A program made the translations under genes and the position numbers. The notes below the pieces were generated by a model that was not told where the DNA came from, did no database searches, and saw nothing but the letters and a program-made list of their open reading frames with translations. From contig JBEKZV010000024.1 of the NCBI GenBank assembly GCA_049509515.1, forward strand, positions 8,306 to 72,305: DNA of 64,000 nucleotides, in the 5' to 3' direction. This DNA comes from JBEKCP01 sp049509515. Lineage in GTDB: Bacteria; Planctomycetota; Planctomycetia; Pirellulales; Thermoguttaceae. Of this stretch, positions 42,376 to 51,544 are shown in pieces. Within the stretch, counting starts at the first letter, position 1. Every line of letters begins with the position of its first letter.

Positions 42376-44109
42376 TCACTTCACCCGGTACGCGTGGACG
42401 CACGGGTGAAACTCCATGCCGGCTTCCACCGCACAGGGTTTGAGCAGGTAGAGCGTCCGCTCGCGCTCGTCAAAGCAGGAGCCGGTCACCGGGGGGAGCA
42501 ATCCGCTGGCGTGTACGGCCCCCTGCGCCTGTAGCCGCTCGAGAATCCGCCGGCCGGCGTCCGGGTAGGTGACCTGGGTCATGGAATGCGGTAAGACCTG
42601 ACCGGGCTTCTTCCGCCCCTCGGCCACGGCGCCGAGGTCCTTGGGATCGTAAACGTACCACCAGTGGCAGCCGCCGGCGGCCCCGATCGCCCCGTAATCG
42701 TAACCGATCCGGCCGGTGGCCAGGCGAACGAAGGCGATGTAGCCGTGCTTGTCCGGCAGGTCGATCAGCAGACCGCTGCGGCACCAATCGTCCATGGTCC
42801 ACGATCCGTCCTTGGGACCCGCGGGCACATTGTGCCAGATATTTCCCAGGCCGTAGAAGTAGTTGCCGTCGCGGGGCGCGGCGGCCGGATCGGCGTAGCC
42901 CAGCAGCTCGACGAGGTCCAGCGTGTTTCGGGCGGGGTCCGGCTCGGACAGGGCCGCCAGCGCGGGCCCCCGACTGCAACCGGCACAGATGCTATAGTAG
43001 CCGCCGAAGCCCAAAGCCATCGTCCGGCCGCCGGTGTACTTTTCGGCGAATGCCTGCGGGAGCTTGGTCACGCCGCCCCAATACGACTTCCACTTGTTGA
43101 CCGTTTTGGGCAACTGCCAACAGCCGATAGGCGTGATCCGGCCGTCGTCGCCCAGCTTGGAAGCGGCCAGGACGGGGAAGGGCCCGCCCGTCCAGTAGCC
43201 GTGGTAGAACGTCCAATAGAGGGTTTTCTTGCCTTCGTCCCACCACAGGCCGCCGTTCGGGCTGATCCGCTCGATGTCCCCAATTTTGGGGATCGTCATC
43301 GCCACGGCCCCCCAGACCTTCTTGACCCGGGCCACGCCGAGCGGCTTGGCGTCGCCGTGTTCGAATTTGGCCAATGGCGGGATCTCGACCTCGAACAGGG
43401 TTTGCCGCGGGTGAGTGAAGTTCATCAGCAGACGCTTGCCGCCGTCCGTAGCCGTCCGAAGCGCGATGCCCGTTTCCGAGAACCCGGCCCCGCCTTCGCC
43501 GACTTTCTCGGGGACCTTGAAGGAGCCGAGGTACTGGAAATCGTCGAAATCGAGCACCTTCTTGTCGGCCGGGTCGCGTGCGGGCCGAGGCGGCGAAGGC
43601 GCCTCGGGGCGGCGGCGGACCGCGATTAGTTCTCGCGCCGTCGGCTGGCCGAAGAAGACGAGCTTGCCGTCCGGGGCCCGCCGGGCCAGCCGCCACTGGA
43701 AGCCGTACTCGCCGGCCGTGCTCGGGGCCTTGAAATGCGAAACGAATGTGAACTCCTGCCCGGGCGGAACCGCGACGCCCTGCCCCATGTAGGCGAAATC
43801 GGTGCCCCAGGTCTTGTTGCGCTCGGGGTCCTGGGAATATAGAACGGGCTGTGCATTGGGCTGGTCGGAATACGGGATGCCCGTCCAGGCGGCGCTGCCC
43901 GTGTTCTTCAGGGTGATTCGCGCCGGGAAGACCTGGTCGGTGAGGACCTGCTTGAGGACCTCCATCCCGACGTATTGGGCGGCCCACTGCGGCGCTCCGG
44001 CCTGTTTCTCTTGGGCAGTCGCCTGGGAGGCGGCATTGCCGGCGGCGATTGTCAAGATTCCGATCGCTGCCGCCAGGCCCCGCAGTTTCCTCAGATTGGC
44101 GTGATTCAT
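42376..44109 (-). CDS. Secreted protein with NBR1-like Ig domain, unknown function
   Basis: The 577-residue product has a signal peptide (MNHANLRKLRGLAAAIGILT) and an N-terminal Ig-like domain of the NBR1/'four-Trp' kind at about residues 40-145 (FPARITLKNTGSAAWTGIPY, PPGQEFTFVSHFKAPSTAGE, YGFQWRLARRAPDG). The remaining 400 residues are rich in Trp, Tyr and Gly and look like a propeller or jelly-roll (GGLWWDEGKKTLYWTFYHGY, CHWWYVYDPKDLGAVAEGRK). No catalytic motif was recognised. AAGG precedes the ATG at 44109. It sits among carbohydrate-active genes and may bind or process glycans. A REP-like element lies just upstream. Confidence 0.72.
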   Translation of the reverse strand: MNHANLRKLRGLAAAIGILTIAAGNAASQATAQEKQAGAPQWAAQYVGMEVLKQVLTDQVFPARITLKNTGSAAWTGIPYSDQPNAQPVLYSQDPERNKTWGTDFAYMGQGVAVPPGQEFTFVSHFKAPSTAGEYGFQWRLARRAPDGKLVFFGQPTARELIAVRRRPEAPSPPRPARDPADKKVLDFDDFQYLGSFKVPEKVGEGGAGFSETGIALRTATDGGKRLLMNFTHPRQTLFEVEIPPLAKFEHGDAKPLGVARVKKVWGAVAMTIPKIGDIERISPNGGLWWDEGKKTLYWTFYHGYWTGGPFPVLAASKLGDDGRITPIGCWQLPKTVNKWKSYWGGVTKLPQAFAEKYTGGRTMALGFGGYYSICAGCSRGPALAALSEPDPARNTLDLVELLGYADPAAAPRDGNYFYGLGNIWHNVPAGPKDGSWTMDDWCRSGLLIDLPDKHGYIAFVRLATGRIGYDYGAIGAAGGCHWWYVYDPKDLGAVAEGRKKPGQVLPHSMTQVTYPDAGRRILERLQAQGAVHASGLLPPVTGSCFDERERTLYLLKPCAVEAGMEFHPCVHAYRVK

Positions 44110-44139
44110 TTTCGACCTTTTCTGAAAGGGCCAACAGAA

Positions 44140-44219
44140 GGGGATACAATTACTGTCGTGTCTTTGCTCTTCCTCGGGGTTGAAAGGTGGATTCGTATCA
44201 ATAATTGGACTTATCCCCT
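44140..44219. mobile_element. REP/MITE-like element A (internally deleted RAYT end pair)
   Basis: An 80-bp unit with terminal inverted repeats: GGGGATACAATTACTG on the left and TAATTGGACTTATCCCC on the right. Its inside (CCTCGGGGTTGAAAGGTGGA) matches the 3' end of the RAYT remnant at 44639-45057. So it looks like a non-autonomous copy carrying only element ends. It lies in the promoter region of the 42376-44109 gene. Confidence 0.75.
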
Positions 44220-44267
44220 TCCCCCCTCTTTTCCCCTTAGGGGATGTCAAGGTCCGCTCTGAGTGAG

Positions 44268-44705
44268 TTAGTACACGCCCGCGAAGCCACTGTCATATTG
44301 ATATTGAACCAAGACGGTGACTCTCTTTCCCCGAATATCCGGCGGACGCTCGCCCGATGGCGGGACAAGCTGGCGAGCCGCCAGCTTGCCCCCGGTGGGC
44401 AGAACCCCGTATAGAATCTTGTGACCCCGCTCGTATGAGGTCTTTATCGCCCACAGGGTCCGCCCGCCTTCCTCCACTTTGAAGCCAAGTAACCCGTTAA
44501 TGCCACTGTAACGAATCTCGAAGGCGACATTGCCGTTCTCGATAACCGGATAGACATTGATCCTCGGCCCCCCAAAGAGCCAGATTCCGAAGAACCCCAA
44601 GCCTCCGGCCACGCACAATAGGAATAGGAGGGAGGAAGGGGGATAAGTCCAATTACTGCCGTTTCTTTGGTCTGCCACGGGGTTGAAAGGTGGATTCGAG
44701 CCCAA
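44268..44705 (-). CDS. Hypothetical membrane-anchored protein, start probably damaged by repeat insertion
   Basis: Up to 145 residues. A hydrophobic helix (LLFLLCVAGGLGFFGIWLFG) is followed by a soluble domain (INVYPVIENGNVAFEIRYSG, INGLLGFKVEEGGRTLWAIK, YGVLPTGGKLAARQLVPPSG, IRGKRVTVLVQYQYDSGFAG) of a family I recognise only as a conserved planctomycete membrane protein. The only ATG (44705) would add about 24 residues coded by the RAYT-derived repeat (GSNPPFNPVADQRNGS), which cannot be native. The original start was probably lost, or a TTG/GTG inside the hydrophobic segment is used. It may be a pseudogene. Confidence 0.5.
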   Translation of the reverse strand: MGSNPPFNPVADQRNGSNWTYPPSSLLFLLCVAGGLGFFGIWLFGGPRINVYPVIENGNVAFEIRYSGINGLLGFKVEEGGRTLWAIKTSYERGHKILYGVLPTGGKLAARQLVPPSGERPPDIRGKRVTVLVQYQYDSGFAGVY

Positions 44706-45057
44706 GCTTCTGGGCGGTCACCCGTTGCCAAGCGGGGCTTCCATAGGGACGGCCACGTTGTACCGCCGTTTGAAGTGTCTCCAAATCTGTTCTTCCTTGG
44801 GACCGGTTGACCTGGAGCGACCACTGCCGCGGCCGCTCGACCGGCCAAGCCGTCAACGGCGGCTTGTCCTCCGTCACGCCGGGATGCCGCCATCGCCACA
44901 GGCTCGACCAGCGCCACTCCTCCGCACGCTCGACCAGGCCCGCTCGCAAGGCGTTCCGTTCCACATAACAGAGAACTGTGAGTAATAGGCGATCTGTTCG
45001 CGGCATGGCATGAATCTACCGCAGCGGCTGCTTTGCGTCAATAATTGGACTTCCCCC
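44639..45057 (-). mobile_element. RAYT remnant bounded by REP-like inverted ends (element B)
   Basis: Left end GGGGATAAGTCCAATTACTG (44639 on) and right end TAATTGGACTTCCCCC (45042-45057) are inverted copies. Between them is the C-terminal half of a REP-associated tyrosine transposase. The left end and the coding tail match element A. Confidence 0.75.
44653..45006 (-). pseudogene. Truncated REP-associated tyrosine transposase (Y1/IS200-like)
   Basis: The 117-residue frame keeps the RAYT C-terminal half: LTVLCYVERNALRAGLVERA, EEWRWSSLWRWRHPG, and the end RGRPYGSPAWQRVTA, LGLESTFQPRGRPKKRQ. The N-terminal half with the HUH histidines and catalytic tyrosine is missing, so it cannot transpose. 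The ATG at 45006 is incidental. RAYTs normally move or amplify REP hairpins; the matching short elements in this window fit a formerly active one. Confidence 0.8.
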
Positions 45058-47340
45058 TTTTCCCTCGATGCTCAAGCGGTTCTTTCCCTTGCTCACGGCC
45101 ACAGCCGGGATGGTGACCAGGCCGTACTGGTCGGCCGCCACATCGCCCGACTGGAGCGGCTTGTCCGCGCCGAGGGGTCGATTGGTCCACTGGAACTTCT
45201 GGCCCGGCTGCGGCTTGAACTTCCGGCAGCGGCGCGGCGTGACGTCCACGGTACACTCGTCCCTGGGGCTCTTGGACACCAGCGCCAGGGTCAGCGCCCA
45301 CTTGCCGGCTTGGTCGATGATCTCCTGGTCGGCCGTGTCCCAATAGAGGCAGGCGTTGGCTTGGCCGGCGGGGTCGCCGTCGTAGGGATCGACCGGGCGG
45401 GGGTACTCCAGCTTCTTCGCTTTCTGTTCCTCCTTGGCCTGGGCCTTGAGCCGCTCGAACTCGGCGCGAGGAAGCGGCGTGGCGGTGCCCGGGTTGCCGT
45501 CGAGGCTGCAATGGGTGAAGGCCGGCAGGGTGCGGTCGCTGCGGACGTCCATGCCGAAGACGTGGGAATCGCCCTGGCTGGCCGGCTCGCCGGGCAGCGA
45601 AAGCCCCTGGCCGTGGCCGCCGAGGCCCCAGAAGAAGGCGTGCGGCTGGCGGGTCTCCTGCATCGCCCGGAAGAAGGCCAGGGCCTGCGGCCAGCCGATC
45701 GCGCCGTCGTTCTTGCCGTTGGAGAAGACCACCAGCGGCATGCTCTGGGCCACGTGATTCTTCAGGTACCAGACGTTGCTGAAATAGTCGAAGGCGGCGG
45801 TCTTGCCGTCCTGGAAGGGCAGCCGCCACTCGACCGGCCCATAGCTCTGGATGTAGCTGCTGGTGAACTGGGGCGAGTTGCCCGGCACGTGGACGCCCAC
45901 CGTGCCGGCCGCGAACGCGATGCGGTCGGCGCGGCGGAGGGCCAGGTTGGTCGTGCCCGAGCCGCCCATCGAGCCGCCCTCGACCGCGACGCGGGACTTG
46001 TCGATCTTCCACTTCGAGTCGAGCCAGTCGATGAAGGAGATGATCCGCGTCTGGCTGTAATCGTGGACCGTGCCCTCGGCCCAGCTCCGCCAGGTTCCGG
46101 TACACTCATGGTAGCCGGTCCACCAGTCATAGGGGATCTGGTTGGTGGAAACGATGATCCAGCCCTTGGCGTAGTTGGTCCAGAAACCCCCGCCGAACAT
46201 GTCGCCGCCCCAGCCGTGCAGGTGCAGGTCCACGCCGGCGGGGCTGGCCGGCTGCGGCGGGATGCCCACCAGGTAGTCGATCGGATTGTCGGAGCGGTTG
46301 CCGTCGGGCGGCGCCTCCCAGCGGGTGTAGAAGTACAGGATGGCTTCCCGGGCATAGAAGTGGTGCTGGCCCTTGCCGAGCTTGAGCACCTTTTGCAGGA
46401 CGGGCTCGCCGGGGCCCACGGTTTCCTCGACGGCTGCGGCCGCGGAGTTGCCGGAATCAATGGCCGCGAGGTCCTCTTCGCCGTCTACGGCGACCGACAC
46501 CGCATAATAAGCCCTGCCCGGCTTGGCCGGGTTCAGTACGCACAGGCCGGTGCCGGGCGGCAGCGGCTTCTCGTCCTCGACGGCAAACCGCACCACCTGC
46601 CAGTCGTCTTTGGGGTAGTGGCCGGTCAGTTCCGGGTTCCAGCAGGCCAGCCGGCCCACCTCGTCGGCCAGCGCGGCCTTGTCGATGTTGCCCGCGGTGA
46701 TCGGCGCGGTGTGCCGGTAGATGCGGAACGTTGTCTTGGGGGCGCCGGCGGCGAGCTTGGCCTTGAGTTCCTTCAGCTCCTTGGCCGTGATCTCGCCGCG
46801 CACCAGCGGCCCAGGCTCGGTGAAGGTGACGAAGGTCTGGCCGGAGCGGTGGCACACGCCGATGCCCGCGACCTTGGGAATCCGCGCCTTGGGCTTGATC
46901 TTGCCGGTGCAGGTCACCTCCAACACGGCCTCGCCCTTGAAGCCGGGCAGCGAAACGACGTTGAAGGCGACTTTGCCCCGGCCGGCATGAATCGCTTGCG
47001 CTACCGGAGCCGTCGCGTCGAAAGCGACGTAGCGCGGCGGCAATAGCGGCAGTGCTTTTCCGTCGACGGCCGCAGTCACAGTGACCGGCGGCGGGGTCTT
47101 GGGGCCGTGGCTACGGACCTGGGGGGCGATATCACCCGCGGGACGCAAGGCCGCGCGGACAATCGCGACCTCGTTGCCCAGCGCCGCGAGGTCCACGGCG
47201 ATACTCTTGTGGTCGCACTTCACGCTTGAAGGGTAGGTCCCCCGATCCGCGGCGGAAGTGAAAGTGACCGTGGCCGTTGCACCCAGCGCAGTCGCGCACC
47301 AGGCCGTGGCGATTGCAGCAACCCAGAAAACCCTGTTCAT
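45016..47340 (-). CDS. Secreted alpha/beta hydrolase (putative esterase)
   Basis: The 774-residue product has a signal peptide (MNRVFWVAAIATAWCATALG). An alpha/beta-hydrolase domain follows at about residues 345-590: VDLHLHGWGGDMFGGGFWTN (oxyanion region), the nucleophile elbow VEGGSMGGSGTTN, and a late acid/His segment FWGLGGHGQGLSLPGEP. The N-terminal half has beta sandwich-like sequence. The ATG at 47340 has GAGG 6 bases upstream and the larger gene ends 7 bases before, so they are coupled. The last 12 residues (GSPIIDAKQPLR) are coded by a REP-like element end, so the native C-terminus was altered. Possibly a carbohydrate esterase. Confidence 0.78.
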   Translation of the reverse strand: MNRVFWVAAIATAWCATALGATATVTFTSAADRGTYPSSVKCDHKSIAVDLAALGNEVAIVRAALRPAGDIAPQVRSHGPKTPPPVTVTAAVDGKALPLLPPRYVAFDATAPVAQAIHAGRGKVAFNVVSLPGFKGEAVLEVTCTGKIKPKARIPKVAGIGVCHRSGQTFVTFTEPGPLVRGEITAKELKELKAKLAAGAPKTTFRIYRHTAPITAGNIDKAALADEVGRLACWNPELTGHYPKDDWQVVRFAVEDEKPLPPGTGLCVLNPAKPGRAYYAVSVAVDGEEDLAAIDSGNSAAAAVEETVGPGEPVLQKVLKLGKGQHHFYAREAILYFYTRWEAPPDGNRSDNPIDYLVGIPPQPASPAGVDLHLHGWGGDMFGGGFWTNYAKGWIIVSTNQIPYDWWTGYHECTGTWRSWAEGTVHDYSQTRIISFIDWLDSKWKIDKSRVAVEGGSMGGSGTTNLALRRADRIAFAAGTVGVHVPGNSPQFTSSYIQSYGPVEWRLPFQDGKTAAFDYFSNVWYLKNHVAQSMPLVVFSNGKNDGAIGWPQALAFFRAMQETRQPHAFFWGLGGHGQGLSLPGEPASQGDSHVFGMDVRSDRTLPAFTHCSLDGNPGTATPLPRAEFERLKAQAKEEQKAKKLEYPRPVDPYDGDPAGQANACLYWDTADQEIIDQAGKWALTLALVSKSPRDECTVDVTPRRCRKFKPQPGQKFQWTNRPLGADKPLQSGDVAADQYGLVTIPAVAVSKGKNRLSIEGKGGSPIIDAKQPLR

Positions 47341-47347
47341 ACTCACC

Positions 47348-50300
47348 TCACTTGGTCTTGATGAATCGGGGATTGGCCCAGGTCCGGCAGGTATAGGCGT
47401 CGCTCAAGAGGTCGTCGCGCCGCGTCACGAGCTTGATTTCCTTGGCCTCTTGCAGATTCTCGGCGACCAGCAGCCGCGGCTGGTCGGCGGGAGTCATCAA
47501 ACCGCTCTGCGTCCGCAACCGGCCGTCCACGTAGATCTCGAAGCTCACCCGCGTCGCGGAGGAAGAGATGCCTCCACGCTCCAAGGTGCCCTTGGTGTAG
47601 GCGCCCACCTCCGCGGCGAAGGCGGCGAACCCGGCCCCGGCGAGGTTGTAGGTCGTCTCGTGTGCGGGCGACACCCAGAGACCGTGCGTGAACGTCTTGC
47701 CGCCCAATTGGTACGGTGCCGTCACGGTGTCCTCTCGTTTCATTCCGGGAAACTTGTCGGCGGTCCGGTTCATGCGGCTATAGAAGGGGAAATTGCGTCC
47801 TTGCTCGATCCACCAGGGCATCGGGCCCCGCCAATCCCGGCTGTATCCCGCGTCCACGTGCCAGACAACCCGCTTCTGGTCCAACTGGTCGAGATAGACC
47901 ACGTCTCCCGGCGGAACCGCCGGCCTGCGATACGGGGGAATCACGTAGACCTTGATCTTATACGGTTCCTCGACGGCTCCGCCGGCCGCGGTGAGCGTCA
48001 CGACCGGCTCGAGCGCCGTGCCCCCGGTCTGCTTCGGCCGCGCCACGAGCCTGACCGCCAGCGAGCCCAGCGGCGGAACCTCGCCGGAGGCCGGTTCCGC
48101 GGTTAGCCCGTCCCAATTGCTGATGATCCTCCAGGCCTGCTTGTGGCGCGTCCGATTGATCAACGAGTATTCTTTCGCGTCGCTGCCGCCGGCCGGCGGG
48201 TTGAGCACGGGCTCCATGAGGTAACGGATCAAATTGGGCTGCTCGGCGCCGGCGCCGCCGCCGGTCCAGAACTCGATCTCGCGGCGGACCTTCAGCTCCA
48301 TTGCCTTCTCGACCCGGGCGGCAATCTTGACCGGGTAAGTCGTGCCGGTCAGGACGTCGGTGACCTCCAGCGTGCCGGCGACGTCCGTGCCCTCCTTGAG
48401 CGTCTTGCCATCCAGGAGGATGCCGAGTTCCTGGTGCGCGGACACTTCGCCTTCCCGTTGTTCCGGCACGATCCAGGCGTCGGCCGATGCGGCTTTCCAG
48501 GCCCGCGGCCGGCCGGACCAGTTGCGGACTTTGATCGCCAGCCGCGTCTGGCCCAGCGCCGGGACTGTAATCCGGCCGCCGGTGAACGTTTGGCCCTGGA
48601 CCGCCGCGCCGGCGGTGGAGCCGCGGACGCTGTCCGTGTGCACGACCCGCAGCGACGTTTCGCCGAAGGTGGTCCGGTCCACGTCGATCCCGGTCTGCTC
48701 GGCCACCCGGGCGGCACATTGGTACAGCCGCCGCGAGCGGCCCTGCCAGTTGCAGGCGATGTCCATGGTCCCGTAATCCGTGCCGCCCGCGCCGACGTGC
48801 AGCGTGCCGCGGAAATGGTCGTCCAGCACGGTCTGCACCTCGCGGGCCAGATCGTCCGTGAGCACGCGGCGATCGAGCATCTGCTCCAGGTAGATGCGGG
48901 CTTCGGCCTCTTGGATGCCTTCGAGCATGGCCTCGACGCGGGTGCTCGATTCCACGCCGCCGGTGCCGGGCCACAGTGTCTGGACGCAGGCGCGGCCGAC
49001 CATGCACCAATAGCCGCCTTTGACGCCGTCGAACCAGGTCTTGTGGAAGTAATCGGCCCCGATGCGTCCCAGGCCGTTGAATCCGCTGTAGATGGCCCGG
49101 TCGCACATCACCCGCCAGGAAAAAGGCGTGGAGCAACCCTCCACGCAGATCACCGAACCGCCGGTGCGGGCCATGAGGAGGTGGACCAGCGGGTTCTTCC
49201 AGCCCTGGAAACTGTGCTGGGTCAGGTCCGCGCCGTAGGCCCTGGCGGCAATACGGAACGTGGCGTCCGGCCCGCGGCCGTGCCCGGCGCAGGTCCACGC
49301 GACGCCGGGCGCCGCCTCGGCCAGGATCGGAATCAGGCCCTTGTCCGGGACGTCGTCGAACGTCTGGCCCCAATACATCACGTCTTCCAGGCCGAGGCTC
49401 CGCATGTGCCGGTAGAGCGACTTGGCAAATGCCTGCCACACGGGCCGGCGCGTCGCCTCCTCCGCCGGGCCGACGCTGACGATCTCCTCTCGGCCGGCGG
49501 CTTCATCGAGAATCTTGACCTCCGCCGGCCCGGGCACCGCCTGCATCACGTCGAAGCAGATCGCCTTGGGCCGCCCCTGGATCCGCCCCGCCAGCGCCAG
49601 GTAGCGGTCCATGAGCGAATAGTCGAACCCGAGCGTGCCGTCGCTCTTGCGAATCCAGCGGATCATCGCATCTTGCCGGTTGCCCAACTCCGAGTTCATC
49701 AGCACGGGGATGAAGAGCCAGCGGTTGCCGATGCGGGCCAATTGCCGGAACGACGACTCGATCAACCGGAAGTGCTCTGCCGACCAGAGTTCGACTTGGT
49801 AGGCCCTGGCCACGCCGTAGGGCGACTGCTCCGACTGGACGAAGGTCTGGAACTCCCGCGGGTCCGGCACGCGCCACGGGATGACTTCCGCCTCGAGCGG
49901 GATCGAGCAGGGGGCCGCCTGGTCGGCGCGGACCGTGATCGTGCCCCGGTACTTGCCCGCCGGCGCATCGCAGGGGACCCGGAGCGAGAGCCAGAGCGGC
50001 TGGCAGGTGTTGGCCGGCACGTTGGCCGGCGGAGAAGGGCCGAGGTGATCGAAGAACACGAAGTTCCGCAGGAAATTCCGCCTGGCCTTATCCGGATCAA
50101 CCCCTTTGGGCAGCTCGCCGTACAGGTTCTTTCCGTCGCTATAGCGGCCCAGCGCCCAGCCGACGGCCCAACAATGTTCCAATTCGCCGGGCAGACATCG
50201 CTCGGATCCCAGCGGCGAGAGGTCCTCGATCCCGTGGCCGACGAGGTACCGGACCGTCAGCGCGCCGGCGGGAATCTTGGCGCCGTCCGGGCCGACCAGA

Positions 50301-51544
50301 TCGCCGGCCGTGGCCCGCAGGCCCGTCAACTCGCTGTCCGTGCCCACGCCGAGTTGCGCGGCGAGCGTGCCGTTCCGCGGGCCGACGAAGCGCACCCGGC
50401 CGCTCGGCCAGCCCGGCGGGTTGAAATCCCTGTTGTACAGCCGGGCGTGCAGGTCGTCGACCCACACCTGGAAGCCGGGCGGACGGCGAGTGCCCCGCGG
50501 GATGGCCGCGGACGAGCCCTGCACCTCCATGTTCACCAGGCCCACGTGGTCCCACCGCACATTGTGGCCCATGTCCCCCAGCCATCCGCAGAACGAATCG
50601 CTGCGGGCCCCGTCTACGATGATGGGATGATAGCGGCTGGACCGCAGCTCGACCGCCAGCACGTTGGTCCCCTTGCGGAGCAAGCGGGGAGGAATGGGGA
50701 TCGGTCCCAACACGCGATCGCGCAAGCGCAGCAAGCGCTCCCAGCCGGCCCGGTTGACGAGGGTATTGCCGTAGGTCGTGCGGTAGGCGGAATTCCTGGA
50801 TTCCGTCGGCGCCATGTCGAAGGGACATCGCAGGTCTCCGACCCAATCGCCGAAGGCCGGCTTGCCCGGCAGCTCGTCCCTGCTGGCGATATACGCCTCC
50901 GCCGGATAATCCGCGGCGAAGGTGTCGGGGCCGAGCGGGCCCTCGGGAAGGCTTTTCCGCCCGATCTCCTGGCCGTTCACCAACAGCCGGGCGCCGCCCC
51001 GGTACGTCAGGCGAACCGTGAGGCTCCCGGCAGCGGCCGGATCGGGCAGGTGAAAGTACGTCCGCACGTACAGGCCGCGGAGCAACAGCGTGTTGGTGGC
51101 GCGAAACTCCGATCCCTCCAGCGTCAATTTCGGAGATCCCAGGTAGCGGCGATCGAACCCGCTGTCGTCGAATTCCGGTTTCATCCAGTCCGCGGCAGGC
51201 GGCAGGCCGGACAACACGCCGACGGCCGCGGCGTCGTCACCCATTTGCCCCATGTAGAAGCGATAGCACGCGACATCCCGCCAGTCTGTTCTTGCCCAAT
51301 CGTAGTTCTTGCCTTGCAGCAGCCTCTTGACGTATTGTTCGACCCGCGGAAGCCTCTTGCCGAACAGCTTTTGCCCCTCGCTCTTCAGGGCATCGCTGCT
51401 CAGTCGCATCGGGCCGAACTCGCTCCAGATGCGGAAATAGCTGTTGCGGTCGAGGATCGGGTCCTCGCCCGCCGTCACGGGGGCCGACGAGAGTCCGGCT
51501 GCCGCGACAAGCGCGGCCGCCGGCACAACCCACGCTCGCAACAT
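47348..51544 (-). CDS. Very large secreted glycoside-hydrolase-like protein with C-terminal NPCBM domain
   Basis: About 1,398 residues with a signal peptide (MLRAWVVPAAALVAAAGLSS). N-terminal beta-sandwich sequence with ARLLVNGQEIG is followed by a region resembling DUF4091/DUF6067-type glycoside hydrolase domains (REFQTFVQSEQSPYGVARAY, YLALAGRIQGRPKAICFDVM, DVMYWGQTFDDVPDKGLIPI). The last 180 residues form an NPCBM carbohydrate-binding module (KVVWHVDAGYSRDWRG-like KRVVWHVDAGYSRDW, KTFTHGLWVSPAHETTYNLA, YTKGTLERGGISSSATRVSF). The ATG at 51544 has GGGAG upstream; another Met is at 51565. Co-transcribed with the esterase-like gene. Likely acts on an arabinose- or galactose-containing glycan, but the catalytic residues could not be fixed. 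Confidence 0.75.
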   Translation of the reverse strand: MLRAWVVPAAALVAAAGLSSAPVTAGEDPILDRNSYFRIWSEFGPMRLSSDALKSEGQKLFGKRLPRVEQYVKRLLQGKNYDWARTDWRDVACYRFYMGQMGDDAAAVGVLSGLPPAADWMKPEFDDSGFDRRYLGSPKLTLEGSEFRATNTLLLRGLYVRTYFHLPDPAAAGSLTVRLTYRGGARLLVNGQEIGRKSLPEGPLGPDTFAADYPAEAYIASRDELPGKPAFGDWVGDLRCPFDMAPTESRNSAYRTTYGNTLVNRAGWERLLRLRDRVLGPIPIPPRLLRKGTNVLAVELRSSRYHPIIVDGARSDSFCGWLGDMGHNVRWDHVGLVNMEVQGSSAAIPRGTRRPPGFQVWVDDLHARLYNRDFNPPGWPSGRVRFVGPRNGTLAAQLGVGTDSELTGLRATAGDLVGPDGAKIPAGALTVRYLVGHGIEDLSPLGSERCLPGELEHCWAVGWALGRYSDGKNLYGELPKGVDPDKARRNFLRNFVFFDHLGPSPPANVPANTCQPLWLSLRVPCDAPAGKYRGTITVRADQAAPCSIPLEAEVIPWRVPDPREFQTFVQSEQSPYGVARAYQVELWSAEHFRLIESSFRQLARIGNRWLFIPVLMNSELGNRQDAMIRWIRKSDGTLGFDYSLMDRYLALAGRIQGRPKAICFDVMQAVPGPAEVKILDEAAGREEIVSVGPAEEATRRPVWQAFAKSLYRHMRSLGLEDVMYWGQTFDDVPDKGLIPILAEAAPGVAWTCAGHGRGPDATFRIAARAYGADLTQHSFQGWKNPLVHLLMARTGGSVICVEGCSTPFSWRVMCDRAIYSGFNGLGRIGADYFHKTWFDGVKGGYWCMVGRACVQTLWPGTGGVESSTRVEAMLEGIQEAEARIYLEQMLDRRVLTDDLAREVQTVLDDHFRGTLHVGAGGTDYGTMDIACNWQGRSRRLYQCAARVAEQTGIDVDRTTFGETSLRVVHTDSVRGSTAGAAVQGQTFTGGRITVPALGQTRLAIKVRNWSGRPRAWKAASADAWIVPEQREGEVSAHQELGILLDGKTLKEGTDVAGTLEVTDVLTGTTYPVKIAARVEKAMELKVRREIEFWTGGGAGAEQPNLIRYLMEPVLNPPAGGSDAKEYSLINRTRHKQAWRIISNWDGLTAEPASGEVPPLGSLAVRLVARPKQTGGTALEPVVTLTAAGGAVEEPYKIKVYVIPPYRRPAVPPGDVVYLDQLDQKRVVWHVDAGYSRDWRGPMPWWIEQGRNFPFYSRMNRTADKFPGMKREDTVTAPYQLGGKTFTHGLWVSPAHETTYNLAGAGFAAFAAEVGAYTKGTLERGGISSSATRVSFEIYVDGRLRTQSGLMTPADQPRLLVAENLQEAKEIKLVTRRDDLLSDAYTCRTWANPRFIKTK

